Shown here: positions 8,836 to 18,449 of the stretch, piece by piece
Position numbering within the stretch: the stretch's first letter is position 1
How the letters are laid out: every line of letters starts with the position of its first letter
NCBI GenBank assembly: GCA_900315035.1
Contig: OMXO01000034.1
Span: forward strand, 1-33,999
DNA: 33,999 nt
From: an uncultured Prevotella sp.
GTDB lineage: Bacteria > Bacteroidota > Bacteroidia > Bacteroidales > Bacteroidaceae
Direction of reading: 5' to 3'
Made by a program: the position numbers and the translations under genes
Notes under the pieces: generated by a model
Told to the model about the DNA's origin: nothing
What the model saw: the letters and a program-made list of their open reading frames with translations, nothing else
Database searches by the model: none

Positions 8836-8860
8836 CCGCAGCCGTTGAGGTTGCGGTTTT
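8836..8860 (+). terminator. Terminator after tRNA-Val
   Basis: Stem CCGCAGCC (8836-8843) with GGTTGCGG (8849-8856), one G-U pair, 5-nt loop, followed by TTTT. purB has no clear promoter of its own in 8857-8910, so some read-through from the tRNA unit may feed it. Confidence 0.7.
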
Positions 8861-8910
8861 GGGTTTAGGAACTTGAAAGAAAGCATTTTTTGAATTGTAA
8901 TTTATTAGAA

Positions 8911-10257
8911 ATGGATATAAGTGTATTGACCGCCATCTCGCCTATTGATGGCCGTTATAGGAGTAAGACAGAACCGCTGGCAGAATACTTTTCTGAGTAT
9001 GCGCTTATTCGTTATAGAGTGCGGGTGGAAATAGAGTATTTTATTACGCTTTGCGAGTTACCATTGCCGCAATTACAGGAAGTCAACCATCAACTGTTCG
9101 ATCAACTCCGAGATATTTACCGCCAGTTTACACCTGCTGATGCTCAGCGGGTGAAGGATATTGAGAAGGTAACCAATCACGATGTGAAGGCAGTAGAGTA
9201 TTTTATCAAGGAAAAACTCGATGTGATGGGTGGCTTTGAACACTATAAGGAGTTTATTCATTTCGGACTCACCTCTCAGGACATTAACAATACGAGTGTT
9301 CCCCTTTCTATCAAAGAGGCACTTGAGAATGTATATTATCCGCTCGTTGAGGAATTGATCGAACAACTTCATGACTATGCCGAGCAGTGGAAGAATATTC
9401 CGATGCTTGCAAAAACGCATGGACAGCCAGCTTCTCCTACCCGTCTGGGAAAGGAGGTCATGGTCTATGTATATCGTCTGGAGGAACAGTTGCGTGCCTT
9501 GAAGGAGACACCAATGACTGCTAAGTTCGGAGGTGCCACGGGCAACTTTAATGCTCATCATGTGGCTTATCCCCAGTATGATTGGCGTGAGTTTGGCAAT
9601 CATTTCGTAAGTGAAAAATTAGGTCTGGAGCGCGAGCAGTTCACGACCCAGATTTCAAACTACGATTGGCTGGGGGCTATCTTCGATGCTATGCGTCGCA
9701 TCAATACCATTGTCATTGACCTCGACCGCGATTTCTGGATGTATATTTCAATGGATTATTTCAAACAGAAGATTAAGGCTGGCGAGGTCGGATCGAGTGC
9801 GATGCCTCATAAGGTGAACCCCATCGATTATGAGAACTCTGAGGGAAATCTTGGCATTGCCAATGCCATTCTTCAGTTCCTTGCAGCCAAATTGCCTGTA
9901 AGCCGCCTGCAGCGTGATCTTACTGATTCCACTGTCCTTCGTAACGTAGGTGTTCCTATGGGTCACGCTCTCATTGCTTTTCAAAGCACTCTGAAAGGGC
10001 TTCGCAAGTTGATTCTGAACGAGGAGAAATTGCAGGAAGATCTCGATAACACATGGGCTGTGGTGGCTGAGGCTATTCAGACAATCCTTCGTCGTGAGGC
10101 CTATCCTAATCCTTATGAGACACTGAAGGCACTGACTCGAACCAATGAAAAGCTGACAGGTAAGAAAATCCGCGATTTTATTGAGACACTTGAAGTTAGC
10201 GAGGATGTCAAGGAGGAATTGCGTGCAATCACTCCCGCTACATATACTGGTATTTAA
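8911..10257 (+). CDS. purB: Adenylosuccinate lyase
   Basis: Known role: cleaves SAICAR to AICAR and adenylosuccinate to AMP, releasing fumarate, in cytoplasmic purine synthesis. Seen in the 448 residues: the N-terminal AISPIDGRY (8-16), HFGLTSQDINNTSVP (117-131), AKTHGQPASPTRLGKE (167-182, general-acid His170) and the fumarase/aspartase superfamily signature GSSAMPHKVNP (294-304) with the mobile catalytic serine, plus RDLTDSTVLRN. Length and motifs match the E. coli-type long PurB. The start at 8911 is preferred over 8890 because it aligns with the conserved N-terminus. It heads a probable purB-rluB-asnS transcription unit (gaps of 63 and 28 bp). Confidence 0.97.
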   Translation: MDISVLTAISPIDGRYRSKTEPLAEYFSEYALIRYRVRVEIEYFITLCELPLPQLQEVNHQLFDQLRDIYRQFTPADAQRVKDIEKVTNHDVKAVEYFIKEKLDVMGGFEHYKEFIHFGLTSQDINNTSVPLSIKEALENVYYPLVEELIEQLHDYAEQWKNIPMLAKTHGQPASPTRLGKEVMVYVYRLEEQLRALKETPMTAKFGGATGNFNAHHVAYPQYDWREFGNHFVSEKLGLEREQFTTQISNYDWLGAIFDAMRRINTIVIDLDRDFWMYISMDYFKQKIKAGEVGSSAMPHKVNPIDYENSEGNLGIANAILQFLAAKLPVSRLQRDLTDSTVLRNVGVPMGHALIAFQSTLKGLRKLILNEEKLQEDLDNTWAVVAEAIQTILRREAYPNPYETLKALTRTNEKLTGKKIRDFIETLEVSEDVKEELRAITPATYTGI

Positions 10258-10320
10258 TCAACCAATTACATTTTAGAGAATAAAGATTTTTAGGAACAAA
10301 CTTATTAAAAGGAAAACAAC

Positions 10321-11673
10321 ATGGATTTTGAGAACAACGAGAAGAAACAGGAAGAGCCAACACAGCAGGAAGGATTCCAGAGAGAATTAAGACCGGGACG
10401 TTCACCGCGTCCACGTATTCATACAGGGCAGCGCCCAACTTATGAGCGCCCAAACTATCATCGTGAGGATAACGATGAGGGCGGCTTCCGTCCAGAAGGC
10501 TTTGGTGCAGGTCTTCAGAGTTCTGCGCCCCAGCGTTCTAGTTACCGTCCACGTAACAGTTACGATGGCGGTTACGGCCAGTCTCGTCAGGGGGGCTATC
10601 AGCCTCGCCAAAGCTACGGCCAGGGTCAAGGAGGTTATCAGCCTCGTCAGGGTGGTTATCAGCAGCGTCCTCAGCAGGGTGGTTATGGTCAGTCTCGTCA
10701 GGGTGGTTATGGCCAGTCTCGTCAGGGGGGCTATGGTCAGCCTCGTCAGGGTGGTTATGGTCAGCCTCGTCAGGGTGGTTACGGCCAGTCTCGTCAGGGT
10801 GGTTATAGTTCCAGCTATGCTGGTAAACCTTCGTATGGCAAACCTTATGGCGCACCTTATAAGAAAAGCCGTCCGCATACATCCGACTACGATCCGAATG
10901 CAAAGTACAGCATGAAGAAGCGCATTGAGTATAAGGAAGTAAACTATGATCCCAATGAGCCCCTTCGTCTGAACAAGTTCTTGGCAAATGCTGGAATATG
11001 CAGCCGCCGTGAGGCTGATGAGTTTATTCAGGCTGGTGTCGTTTCCGTTAATGGAGAGGTTGTTACCGAACTGGGAACGAAGATTCTGCGCACAGACGAG
11101 GTTAAGTTCCACGATCAGCCTGTTACCATTGAGAAGAAAGTGTACGTGTTGCTTAACAAGCCGAAGGATTATGTAACTACCAGTGACGATCCTCAGCAGC
11201 GTAAGACGGTGATGGACCTCGTGAAGAATGCTTGTCCGGAGCGTATCTATCCTGTTGGTCGTCTTGACCGTAATACCACAGGTGTACTCTTGCTCACTAA
11301 TGATGGTGATCTGGCTTCTAAGCTCACCCATCCGAAGTATCTGAAGAAGAAGATCTATCATGTCTATCTCGACAAGAACGTGACTGCTCACGACCTCCAG
11401 CAGATCGCTGAGGGTATTCAGCTTGAAGACGGTGAGATCAAGGCCGACGACGTGCAATATGCACATCCTACTGACAAGAAGCAGGTGGGTATAGAGATTC
11501 ACAGTGGCAAGAATCGTATCGTGCGTCGTATCTTCGAAGCCCTTGGCTATCGTGTACAAAAACTTGATCGCGTTCAGTTTGCGGGTCTGACTAAGAAGAA
11601 CCTGAAGCGTGGTGATTGGCGCTACCTCACCGAGGAGGAAGTTGATCGTCTGCGTATGGGTGCCTACGAGTAA
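10321..11673 (+). CDS. rluB: RluB/RsuA-type pseudouridine synthase with long disordered N-terminal tail
   Basis: Known role: isomerises a uridine in 23S rRNA (RluB-like) or 16S rRNA (RsuA-like). Seen in the 450 residues: a charged N-terminus, then a Gly/Tyr/Gln/Arg-rich tail to about 180 with repeated GGYGQSRQ/GGYGQPRQ units. Next come an S4 RNA-binding domain (from Arg216, RLNKFLANAGICSRREAD) and the catalytic domain with GRLDRNTTG, whose catalytic aspartate is Asp316. Further motifs are LLLTNDGDLASKLTHP and GKNRIVRRIFEALGY. Typical family members are about 230-300 residues, so the first ~200 residues are an extension. Such RGG/YG-like tails are found on several Bacteroidota RNA enzymes and probably bind RNA or ribosomes (inference). 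The RluB versus RsuA/RluF choice is not proven. A 506-codon open frame on the opposite strand is a by-product of the repeats. Confidence 0.92.
   Translation: MDFENNEKKQEEPTQQEGFQRELRPGRSPRPRIHTGQRPTYERPNYHREDNDEGGFRPEGFGAGLQSSAPQRSSYRPRNSYDGGYGQSRQGGYQPRQSYGQGQGGYQPRQGGYQQRPQQGGYGQSRQGGYGQSRQGGYGQPRQGGYGQPRQGGYGQSRQGGYSSSYAGKPSYGKPYGAPYKKSRPHTSDYDPNAKYSMKKRIEYKEVNYDPNEPLRLNKFLANAGICSRREADEFIQAGVVSVNGEVVTELGTKILRTDEVKFHDQPVTIEKKVYVLLNKPKDYVTTSDDPQQRKTVMDLVKNACPERIYPVGRLDRNTTGVLLLTNDGDLASKLTHPKYLKKKIYHVYLDKNVTAHDLQQIAEGIQLEDGEIKADDVQYAHPTDKKQVGIEIHSGKNRIVRRIFEALGYRVQKLDRVQFAGLTKKNLKRGDWRYLTEEEVDRLRMGAYE
10678..10797 (+). repeat. Five tandem 24-bp units within rluB
   Basis: Units begin at 10678, 10702, 10726, 10750 and 10774, each encoding GGYGQ(S/P)RQ with only synonymous or Ser/Pro changes. 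Less regular relatives (GGYQPRQ, GGYQQRPQQ) lie just upstream at about 10590-10677. The array stays in frame, so slippage would change tail length without breaking the enzyme. Confidence 0.9.
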
Positions 11674-11701
11674 AGGAAAAAGGTAAAATATTAAAAAGGT
11701 A

Positions 11702-13138
11702 ATGAAACGTACTAAGATTATCGATGTGCTGAGAAGCACAGAATACGGTAAGGACATCTGCGTAAAGGGCTGGGTGCGTACGCACCGCAGTTCTAAAGCA
11801 GTTGACTTTATCGCTCTGAATGACGGTTCGACCATCAAGAATGTACAGATAGTCGTCGATCCAGAAAAAGTGAGTGAAGAGATTCTCAAACAGGTGACAA
11901 CTGGTGCTTGTATCAGTGCCATAGGTAAGCTTGTTGAAAGCCCGGCTGCAGGTCAGCCCTCAGAGATTCAGGCTGAAGCTATCGAGATCTACGGTCTCTG
12001 TGGAAACGACTATCCCATGCAGAAGAAGGGGCAGAGCTTTGAGGTGATGCGCAAGAATGCACATATGCGCCTGCGTACCAATACTTTTGGCGCTGTGATG
12101 CGAATCCGCCACAATATGGCGATGGCTATCCATACCTATTTCCATGAGCATGGCTTCTTCTATTTCCACACGCCACTGATTACAGCCAGCGACTGTGAAG
12201 GTGCAGGAAATATGTTTCAGGTTACTACTAAGAACCTCTACGACTTGAAGAAAGACGAGCAGGGAAAGATCATTTACGATGATGACTTCTTCGGTGAACA
12301 GACTTCGCTTACGGTATCTGGTCAGCTTGAAGGTGAACTCGGTGCTACGGCTCTGGGTGCCATCTACACCTTTGGTCCTACATTCCGTGCAGAGAACTCT
12401 AACACCCCGCGCCATCTGGCTGAGTTCTGGATGGTAGAGCCCGAGGTGGCCTTCCTCGATCAGGAAGAACTGATGGATCTCGAAGAGGATTTCATTAAAT
12501 ATTGTGTTCGTTGGGCTCTTGACAACTGTAAAGATGACCTGCAGTTCCTGAATCAGATGATCGATAAGACACTGATTGCTCGTCTGGAGGGTGTTCTCAA
12601 GGAGACATTCGTCCGACTGCCTTATACTGAGGGTATCAATATCTTGCAGGAGGCTATTAAGAATGGCAAGAAGTTTGAGTTCCCTTGCAATTGGGGGGAT
12701 GACCTTGCTTCAGAGCATGAGCGCTATCTCGTGGAAGAACACTTCAAGAAGCCAGTTATCATGACCGACTATCCACGTGCTTTCAAGTCGTTCTATATGA
12801 AACAGAACGAGGCTCAGGGCGAGGGCTCTGTTGGATATAAGGGGGCTGTTGCTCCTGGTCCTACAATGCAGGGTACAGATGTCCTGTTCCCGCAGATTGG
12901 TGAGATCATTGGTGGCTCTGTTCGTGAGGAGAGCTATGAAAAACTGATGGGTGAAATTGAACGTCGTCAGATGGACAAGACTCACCTATGGTGGTATATT
13001 GATACTCGCCGTTGGGGTTCATGTCCTCATGCAGGTTTCGGCCTCGGCTTCGAGCGCCTCATCTTGTTTGTGACAGGTATGCAGAACATCCGTGACGTGA
13101 TACCTTTCCCACGTACACCAAAGAGTGCAGAGTTCTAA
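11702..13138 (+). CDS. asnS: Asparaginyl-tRNA synthetase
   Basis: Known role: charges tRNA-Asn with asparagine in the cytoplasm. Seen in the 478 residues: an N-terminal OB-fold anticodon-binding domain (about 15-105, [20 protein letters not shown]), then a class II catalytic core with motif 2 [20 protein letters not shown] (228-247) and motif 3 [20 protein letters not shown] (445-464). The [14 protein letters not shown] form is typical of AsnRS; AspRS and LysRS differ here. Length is close to the E. coli enzyme. It ends in a bidirectional terminator shared with the convergent gene. Confidence 0.96.
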   Translation: MKRTKIIDVLRSTEYGKDICVKGWVRTHRSSKAVDFIALNDGSTIKNVQIVVDPEKVSEEILKQVTTGACISAIGKLVESPAAGQPSEIQAEAIEIYGLCGNDYPMQKKGQSFEVMRKNAHMRLRTNTFGAVMRIRHNMAMAIHTYFHEHGFFYFHTPLITASDCEGAGNMFQVTTKNLYDLKKDEQGKIIYDDDFFGEQTSLTVSGQLEGELGATALGAIYTFGPTFRAENSNTPRHLAEFWMVEPEVAFLDQEELMDLEEDFIKYCVRWALDNCKDDLQFLNQMIDKTLIARLEGVLKETFVRLPYTEGINILQEAIKNGKKFEFPCNWGDDLASEHERYLVEEHFKKPVIMTDYPRAFKSFYMKQNEAQGEGSVGYKGAVAPGPTMQGTDVLFPQIGEIIGGSVREESYEKLMGEIERRQMDKTHLWWYIDTRRWGSCPHAGFGLGFERLILFVTGMQNIRDVIPFPRTPKSAEF

Positions 13139-13148
13139 ACCAAATAAT

Positions 13149-13176
13149 AAATCCCTCGCCAAATGGCGGGGGATTT
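13149..13176. terminator. Bidirectional terminator between asnS and the CvfB-like gene
   Basis: A 12-bp stem, AAATCCCTCGCC with GGCGGGGGATTT (one G-T pair), and a 4-nt loop. The minus-strand side is followed by a T-rich ATTTATTATTTGG tail, the plus side by a weaker GTCATTTATG. Confidence 0.8.
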
Positions 13177-13181
13177 GTCAT

Positions 13182-14024
13182 TTATGCAAGGCGGAAACCT
13201 TCGTCTTCGATGACAATCAATCTACGTTTGTAAAGATCGCCAATGGCTTTCTTAAAGGCTTTCTTGCTTACACCGAAGCGGTCGTATATCAGTTCGGCTG
13301 GCGACTTGTCGCCAAGATTGCAATGGCCGTCGTTTTCATAGAGATAGCGCAATAGCACTTCTGCAAAGTCTAGGGTGTGTTGGCGACCTGTTGGTTGAAG
13401 TGTAAGGTCGATCTTCCCGTCTTGTCTCACATGATCGACATAAGCGGTAAGACGATCTCCGCTGTGAATGGGCTGGAAGATCTGATTCTCAAAAAGAAGC
13501 CCTTGGAAACGGTTGTTTACAATAGCCTTAAACCCCAAATCAGTCTTTTGCCATACGAGAATATCTACTTGCGTGCCGTGGGTGAGTGTGGACAGGTCTT
13601 CCGCTGATGGCTCCGTAATGATTTTGTCCACCTTGGCAGTAGCCATCAGACGATAACTGTCTTCATCAACCTTAATATACACAATGTAGCTATGACCTTG
13701 TTCCATGCGCTTTTTCTGTTCGCGGAATGGACAGAAGAGATCTTTCATCAGTCCCCATTTCAGGAAAGCTCCGTATTGGTTAACCCATGCAACTTCAAGA
13801 TAGGCAAACTCACCAACCTTGGCATAGGGCCGCTCTGTGGTCGCAACGAGTCGCTCCTCTTGGTCCAGATAGATAAACACTTCTATCTCGTCGTCGATGT
13901 GCATATCTTTAGTCACATAACGTTGAGGAAGAAGAATCTCGCCTTCTTCTCCACCGTCGAGATAAAGTCCGAAATCTACAGACTTTACGATTTTGAGGGT
14001 ATTGTAGTCTCCTAAAGTGATCAT
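13182..14024 (-). CDS. CvfB/YitL-family S1 RNA-binding protein
   Basis: The 280-residue protein has the CvfB layout: an N-terminal S1-like unit (about 1-62, VKSVDFGLYLDGGEEGEILLP), a second S1-like unit (70-130, VAWVNQYGAFLKWGLMKDLF), a third OB/S1 unit (145-215), and a C-terminal winged helix (about 218-280, RFGVSKKAFKKAIGDLYKRR). Known: CvfB binds RNA and influences virulence and RNA decay in Firmicutes; the role in Bacteroidota is not established. It is last of three minus-strand genes, 32 bp after lolD, and converges on asnS. Confidence 0.88.
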   Translation of the reverse strand: MITLGDYNTLKIVKSVDFGLYLDGGEEGEILLPQRYVTKDMHIDDEIEVFIYLDQEERLVATTERPYAKVGEFAYLEVAWVNQYGAFLKWGLMKDLFCPFREQKKRMEQGHSYIVYIKVDEDSYRLMATAKVDKIITEPSAEDLSTLTHGTQVDILVWQKTDLGFKAIVNNRFQGLLFENQIFQPIHSGDRLTAYVDHVRQDGKIDLTLQPTGRQHTLDFAEVLLRYLYENDGHCNLGDKSPAELIYDRFGVSKKAFKKAIGDLYKRRLIVIEDEGFRLA

Positions 14025-14056
14025 GATTACTTGCAGATTTTACGAATTAAGTGAAT

Positions 14057-14758
14057 TTATAGTATGGTCTCGACATCGTCTGTTGGGGGATTATCCATAG
14101 AATCGGCAGACAATATCAGACCGTCACGCAAATGAATGGTGCGGTCTGTAATGCTGGCAAGTCCTTCATCGTGGGTAACGATGACAAAAGTCTGTCCAAA
14201 CTGATCGCGTAAGTCGAAAAACAGCTGGTGAAGTTCTTCTTTATTCTTCGTGTCGAGAGAACCAGATGGCTCATCAGCAAGAATAACAGCAGGGTTGTTC
14301 ACCAGTGCACGGGCCACAGCGATGCGCTGTTTCTCTCCACCAGAGAGCTCATTGGGTTTGTGGGTGGCACGGTCGGAGAGTTTCATGAAATCGAGTAGTT
14401 CCTCTGCCCGTTGTCGAGCTTGCTTACTTGATCGTCCTGCTATGAAGGCAGGTATCATGATATTCTCAATGGCGGTAAACTCAGGCAGCAATTGGTGAAA
14501 CTGGAAAACGAATCCCAGATGTTGGTTGCGGAAGTCTGCAAGTTTCTTCTGGGAGAGTTTGCAGGTATCAATACCATCAACGACAACCGTTCCAGAATCT
14601 GGACGGTCAAGTGTACCGATGATCTGCAGCAGGGTAGTCTTGCCTGCACCGCTGGGACCAACAATGCTGACGACCTCACCTTTATTAATATGTAGGTCGA
14701 TACCTTTCAGTACCTGCAGTGAACCGAAGCTCTTGGTAATATTCTTGATGTCAATCAT
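14057..14758 (-). CDS. lolD: LolD-like ABC transporter ATP-binding protein
   Basis: Known role: ATPase of MacB/LolCDE-type transporters, which in Gram-negatives extract lipoproteins from the inner membrane. Seen in the 233 residues: Walker A GPSGAGKT (34-41), Q-loop [12 protein letters not shown] (Gln86), signature LSGGE (138-142), Walker B VILADEP (158-164) and H-loop His196 in VTHDEG. The long match [14 protein letters not shown] is typical of LolD. No LolC/LolE permease is adjacent; the partner must be encoded elsewhere. Its ATG overlaps the stop of the antiporter gene by four bases (ATGA at 14755-14758), which indicates translational coupling. Confidence 0.9.
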   Translation of the reverse strand: MIDIKNITKSFGSLQVLKGIDLHINKGEVVSIVGPSGAGKTTLLQIIGTLDRPDSGTVVVDGIDTCKLSQKKLADFRNQHLGFVFQFHQLLPEFTAIENIMIPAFIAGRSSKQARQRAEELLDFMKLSDRATHKPNELSGGEKQRIAVARALVNNPAVILADEPSGSLDTKNKEELHQLFFDLRDQFGQTFVIVTHDEGLASITDRTIHLRDGLILSADSMDNPPTDDVETIL

Positions 14759-16896
14759 AATGCTTTGTTTTTCTTCTTTCTCTCATGTATCCAGCGTGAA
14801 ATACTGTCATAGATACTATTCTCCTCATGGTGCTGTGACTCGGTGAAGCTCATCCTGTCTTCTTTCTGGTCACCGAACTGATCAGGGAAGATGATCATCA
14901 GATTCTTTCCTGTGAAATATTTCTGAAGCTCATCAGGCAGTCGCTCAAGGGCGGTCTTATATGAGATGGTGCCCTTACGAGCAGTGACCACGACGAACAG
15001 ATGATCCTCCGCCATATCGGCAGCCAGTTGTGGCAGCTCGTTCCAATGTTCCATCGGTGTATATTCCGCCCTGACGTTCGGATGACGATTGTTGATGTAT
15101 TCGGCTATCAGGACGAGCGAGTCTTTTCGGCCATGGAACTGAATGCGGCAGTCGAGCTGTCCTGAAATGCGGCATAGACGTTCCAGCCAACGGCGGAAGC
15201 CAGGTTCAAACTCTGCACGCGATGGAACTGCCACACGAATACGCCGCAGTGTAGCCATTGGCTGTACGAAACGTGTCAGCACAATCTGGCGATTCAGTCC
15301 GTTGTAAAGACTTTGGATGAATTCGCCCCAGAAGCGCGGACTGATGTCGGTATGTACGTGCATACCCATGATAATCTCAGAACAGGCAAACTCACGGAAG
15401 GCATGCTTGATGCCGTTGGCAATGTTCGTAGCCAGTCGAACCTGAGTCTGAACTCTTACGTCGGAGGCACTTGCCTGCTGTTGCAGTTGTTCGAGTAATT
15501 GTAATCCTTGAGTCCTGTCGCGACTGCTGTTTTGTCCGTCATACACTACGTTCAGTGCCACCAACTCACGGTTCAGGCGTTGGTTACGCATCAATATAGA
15601 AAGGTAGAGCAGTTGTGGGGCAATATCAGGATATTTTACGCAGAGAAGAATCCTCTCGTCATCGTCTTTGGGCTGTTCTGTCTGCAGGTGGGCTTTTTCT
15701 TGGATGATGATCTGCTTGGCGGCATGCTCAGTCATCAGCGTACTGATGATGCAGGTAAACAGAATCATCGTGATGATACCGTTCAGCATGATATCGTTGA
15801 TGAGATACTGTCCTGGTGCCACTTCAAGCCGCATGCCCACCATGACCATGGCGATAGCACCTGCGGCGTGAGCAGATGTCAGGCCGAACATGATATTGCC
15901 ATCGGCTTTAGTGTATCTGAATAACAGACTAGAGATATAGGCTGCAAGTGCCTTCCCGAAAGTGCCGAAGAATACGATGAGGAACACAATCCACAGCATG
16001 TTGAAACCCGTGAAAATGGTCCGCACGTTGATGAGCATACCCACACCAATCAGGAAATAGGGGATAAACAGCGCATTACCAATAAATTCAATACGGTTCA
16101 TCAAAGGTGATACCCTTGGGATATAACGGTTCAGAATCAATCCCGAGAAGAAAGCACCGAAAATACCTTCAAGTCCGATGGCCGAAGTAAGAGCCGCACT
16201 AAGGAACATGATGGCGAGTACGAAGATGTACTGCATGACAGCATCACTATACCTGCGCAGGAAATAGCGTGTTAATTTCGGGATGAAAACGAGGCTGGCC
16301 AGACAGTAGAGTGCAAATTTCAGGATGAACAGTGGCCAAAACAGCCAACTGCTCTCTTTGCTGAATGAACCAGAGAGGGCTGCCAACATGACGAGAGCCA
16401 TAAATAGTGATATCATCGATGAGCCGACGCTGAGAGTAACACTTTGGTGGCGTTGCAGGCCATAGCGTCCTATAATGGGATAGGATATCAGCGTGTTTGA
16501 GGCCATGATGCACCCTAAGAGGAAAGAGGCTGCCGATGAATACCCGAGAATGGTCATCGCCATCACGTAAGTCAGAAACAGAGGGACAAAACACGTGAGT
16601 AGTCCGAAGATGACAAAATGTCGAGTATGTTTCTTCACACCCTCCATATCCATCTCCAATCCGGCGAGGAACATAATATAGTACAACCCAACTCGTCCGA
16701 AGAGCTCAAAGGAGTTGTCGCGCTCTAAGATGTTGAAGCCGTATTGACCTATGGCAATGCCCGCCAGCACCATGCCGATAATGTGCGGGATACGTAGTTT
16801 ACTCATCACGATAGGCGCGGTGAGAATTATCACCAGCACTACAAAGAATATCAGTGTAGGGTCGGTGATTGGGAAATATGACGATAAATTTATCAT
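14755..16896 (-). CDS. CPA2-type cation:proton antiporter with cytosolic USP-like region
   Basis: Seen in the 713 residues: an N-terminal half (about 1-400) of a dozen hydrophobic helices with Na+/H+-exchanger (KefB-like) features such as [33 protein letters not shown] and [21 protein letters not shown] soluble half (about 430-713) resembles universal-stress-protein folds ([30 protein letters not shown]). Known: such proteins exchange K+ or Na+ for H+ across the inner membrane. There is no KTN/RCK nucleotide-binding domain, so it is unlike KefB/KefC in control. The start at 16896 is chosen over 17001 because the -7 box at 16904-16912 lies just upstream and the first membrane helix follows. 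Confidence 0.88.
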   Translation of the reverse strand: MINLSSYFPITDPTLIFFVVLVIILTAPIVMSKLRIPHIIGMVLAGIAIGQYGFNILERDNSFELFGRVGLYYIMFLAGLEMDMEGVKKHTRHFVIFGLLTCFVPLFLTYVMAMTILGYSSAASFLLGCIMASNTLISYPIIGRYGLQRHQSVTLSVGSSMISLFMALVMLAALSGSFSKESSWLFWPLFILKFALYCLASLVFIPKLTRYFLRRYSDAVMQYIFVLAIMFLSAALTSAIGLEGIFGAFFSGLILNRYIPRVSPLMNRIEFIGNALFIPYFLIGVGMLINVRTIFTGFNMLWIVFLIVFFGTFGKALAAYISSLLFRYTKADGNIMFGLTSAHAAGAIAMVMVGMRLEVAPGQYLINDIMLNGIITMILFTCIISTLMTEHAAKQIIIQEKAHLQTEQPKDDDERILLCVKYPDIAPQLLYLSILMRNQRLNRELVALNVVYDGQNSSRDRTQGLQLLEQLQQQASASDVRVQTQVRLATNIANGIKHAFREFACSEIIMGMHVHTDISPRFWGEFIQSLYNGLNRQIVLTRFVQPMATLRRIRVAVPSRAEFEPGFRRWLERLCRISGQLDCRIQFHGRKDSLVLIAEYINNRHPNVRAEYTPMEHWNELPQLAADMAEDHLFVVVTARKGTISYKTALERLPDELQKYFTGKNLMIIFPDQFGDQKEDRMSFTESQHHEENSIYDSISRWIHERKKKNKAL

Positions 16897-16903
16897 TTCT
16901 GCT

Positions 16904-16912
16904 GCAAAGTTA
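16904..16912 (-). promoter_or_regulatory. -7 element of the antiporter-lolD-cvfB operon
   Basis: TAACTTTGC on the minus strand, with only 8 bases between TTTG and the ATG. The predicted leader is therefore at most a few nucleotides (near-leaderless). Confidence 0.65.
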
Positions 16913-16934
16913 GTGATTTTTCGATAAATATTAC

Positions 16935-16943
16935 TATCTTTGC
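16935..16943 (+). promoter_or_regulatory. -7 element of asd
   Basis: TATCTTTGC, 33 bases before the ATG at 16977. It is back-to-back with the divergent antiporter promoter, with 22 bp between the two -7 boxes, so the upstream regions overlap. Confidence 0.65.
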
Positions 16944-16976
16944 AGCCAAATTTAATCAATTTGTAAATTAGACAAG

Positions 16977-17990
16977 ATGAAAGTAGCAATTGTAGGTGCA
17001 AGTGGTGCTGTAGGACAGGAGTTTCTGCGCATTCTTGATGAGAGGAATTTCCCCATGGATGAACTGGTATTGTTTGGTTCTGAGCGTAGCGCAGGTCGCA
17101 AGTACACTTTCAAAGGTAAGGAGATTGAAGTAAAGCTGCTTCAGCATAACGACGATTTCAAGGATGTCGATATCGCCTTCACCAGTGCTGGTGCAGGTAC
17201 GTCTAAAGAGTTTGCAGAGACCATCACGAAGTATGGTGCCGTGATGATTGACAACTCCAGCGCTTTCCGTATGGACGACGATGTGCCCCTCGTGGTGCCT
17301 GAGTGTAATGCCGAAGATGCCCTGAATCGTCCTCGTGGTATCATTGCAAATCCTAACTGTACGACCATCATGATGGTGGTTGTACTTCAGCCACTTGAGC
17401 AGATCAGTCATATTAAGCGTATCCATGTAGCTTCTTATCAGAGTGCTTCAGGTGCAGGTGCTGCTGCTATGGCCGAACTGCAGCAGCAGTACAAGGAGAT
17501 GGTAGAAGAGGGTGAGGTTAAAACCATCAAGAAGTTTGCCCACCAGTTGGCTTACAACGTGATTCCACAGATTGATGTGTTCCAGCCTAATGGCTACACG
17601 AAGGAGGAAATGAAGATGTTCAACGAGACTCGCAAGATTATGCATACCGATGCCAAGTGCTCGGCTATGTGTGTGCGCGTCAGTTCATTGCGCTCTCATT
17701 CCGAGAGTGTATGGATTGAGACCGAGAAGCCTATTAGCGTCGAGGAGGCTCAAAAGGCTATTGCTGCTGCCCCTGGCTGTACACTGAAAGACGATCCCGC
17801 TACGTTGACTTATCCGATGCCTCTCGAGACTGCAGGAAAGGATGATGTCTATGTAGGCCGTGTACGTAAGGATCTCAGCGACGACTGTGGTCTTACCTTC
17901 TGGCTCTCAGGCGACCAGATCCGCAAGGGTGCTGCCCTGAATGCTGTTCAGATTGCAGAGTATCTTGTGAAAGTCGGAAATGTCAAGTAA
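16977..17990 (+). CDS. asd: Aspartate-semialdehyde dehydrogenase
   Basis: Known role: NADPH reduction of aspartyl phosphate to aspartate semialdehyde in the lysine/diaminopimelate, threonine and methionine pathway. Seen in the 337 residues: nucleotide-binding GASGAVGQE (7-15), IDNSSAFR (91-98), VVPECN, the catalytic cysteine Cys128 in [16 protein letters not shown] (153-161) and the [10 protein letters not shown] segment with the catalytic His241. Length fits the family. It overlaps the next gene by 11 bp, so the two are probably coupled. Confidence 0.96.
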   Translation: MKVAIVGASGAVGQEFLRILDERNFPMDELVLFGSERSAGRKYTFKGKEIEVKLLQHNDDFKDVDIAFTSAGAGTSKEFAETITKYGAVMIDNSSAFRMDDDVPLVVPECNAEDALNRPRGIIANPNCTTIMMVVVLQPLEQISHIKRIHVASYQSASGAGAAAMAELQQQYKEMVEEGEVKTIKKFAHQLAYNVIPQIDVFQPNGYTKEEMKMFNETRKIMHTDAKCSAMCVRVSSLRSHSESVWIETEKPISVEEAQKAIAAAPGCTLKDDPATLTYPMPLETAGKDDVYVGRVRKDLSDDCGLTFWLSGDQIRKGAALNAVQIAEYLVKVGNVK

Positions 17991-18447
17991 GAAATTCTTT
18001 CTATATAGGGCAGCCTGTCTGATGGCTGCCCTTCTGTTTTTCTTGGGTTGTACTGGCGGTGATGACGATGGTCGCCGTCTGGGGGAGATGATTGTCGGCA
18101 CCTGGCAGCGTGGCTGGGGTGAAGGCGATGTCGTGATAGATGGCGATACTGAGCTGCAGCCAGAGAACTTTACCTACGATAAGTTCATCTTCAATAACGA
18201 TGGCACCTATAATGGCATGGTGCGTAAAGGCACCTTCGTTACAATTGATAAGGAAGGTGAGGTCATTTTCGAAGGCGACTATCAGTGCGACAATAGTAAC
18301 TTGCGACTTGAATTCCTCGATGAGGGGGGGCGTAAGCAAAAGATTCTGGCACAGATAGTCTCATTTACAGAATACGAGATTCTGCTGCGTTATGATAGTG
18401 ACGAATGGGGTGTCACTGTCAGCCTGAAAATCCGTAAGTCTTCTTAA
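17980..18447 (+). CDS. Small lipoprotein, lipocalin-like candidate
   Basis: A 155-residue protein of no certain family. Seen: an N-terminal hydrophobic segment with lipobox FLGC (Cys24), followed by Thr-Gly-Gly-Asp-Asp-Asp, an acidic pattern common in surface-exposed Bacteroidota lipoproteins. The rest is beta-rich, with [21 protein letters not shown] and SLKIRKSS, which resembles lipocalin-like domains starting 'GTW'. The ATG lies inside the end of asd (11-bp overlap). Its stop codon is separated by only 2 bp from that of the convergent gene. Confidence 0.8.
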   Translation: MSSKKFFLYRAACLMAALLFFLGCTGGDDDGRRLGEMIVGTWQRGWGEGDVVIDGDTELQPENFTYDKFIFNNDGTYNGMVRKGTFVTIDKEGEVIFEGDYQCDNSNLRLEFLDEGGRKQKILAQIVSFTEYEILLRYDSDEWGVTVSLKIRKSS

Positions 18448-18449
18448 GC

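Noticed and set aside
10678-10797. CRISPR-like array
   Set aside because: Units are contiguous, in frame, without spacers, and encode GGYGQ(S/P)RQ.
10402-11922. A 506-codon open frame on the minus strand across rluB and the start of asnS
   Set aside because: It is antisense to the S4/pseudouridine synthase and asnS, both with clear motifs; its Thr/Leu-rich repeats are the reverse reading of the 24-bp array.
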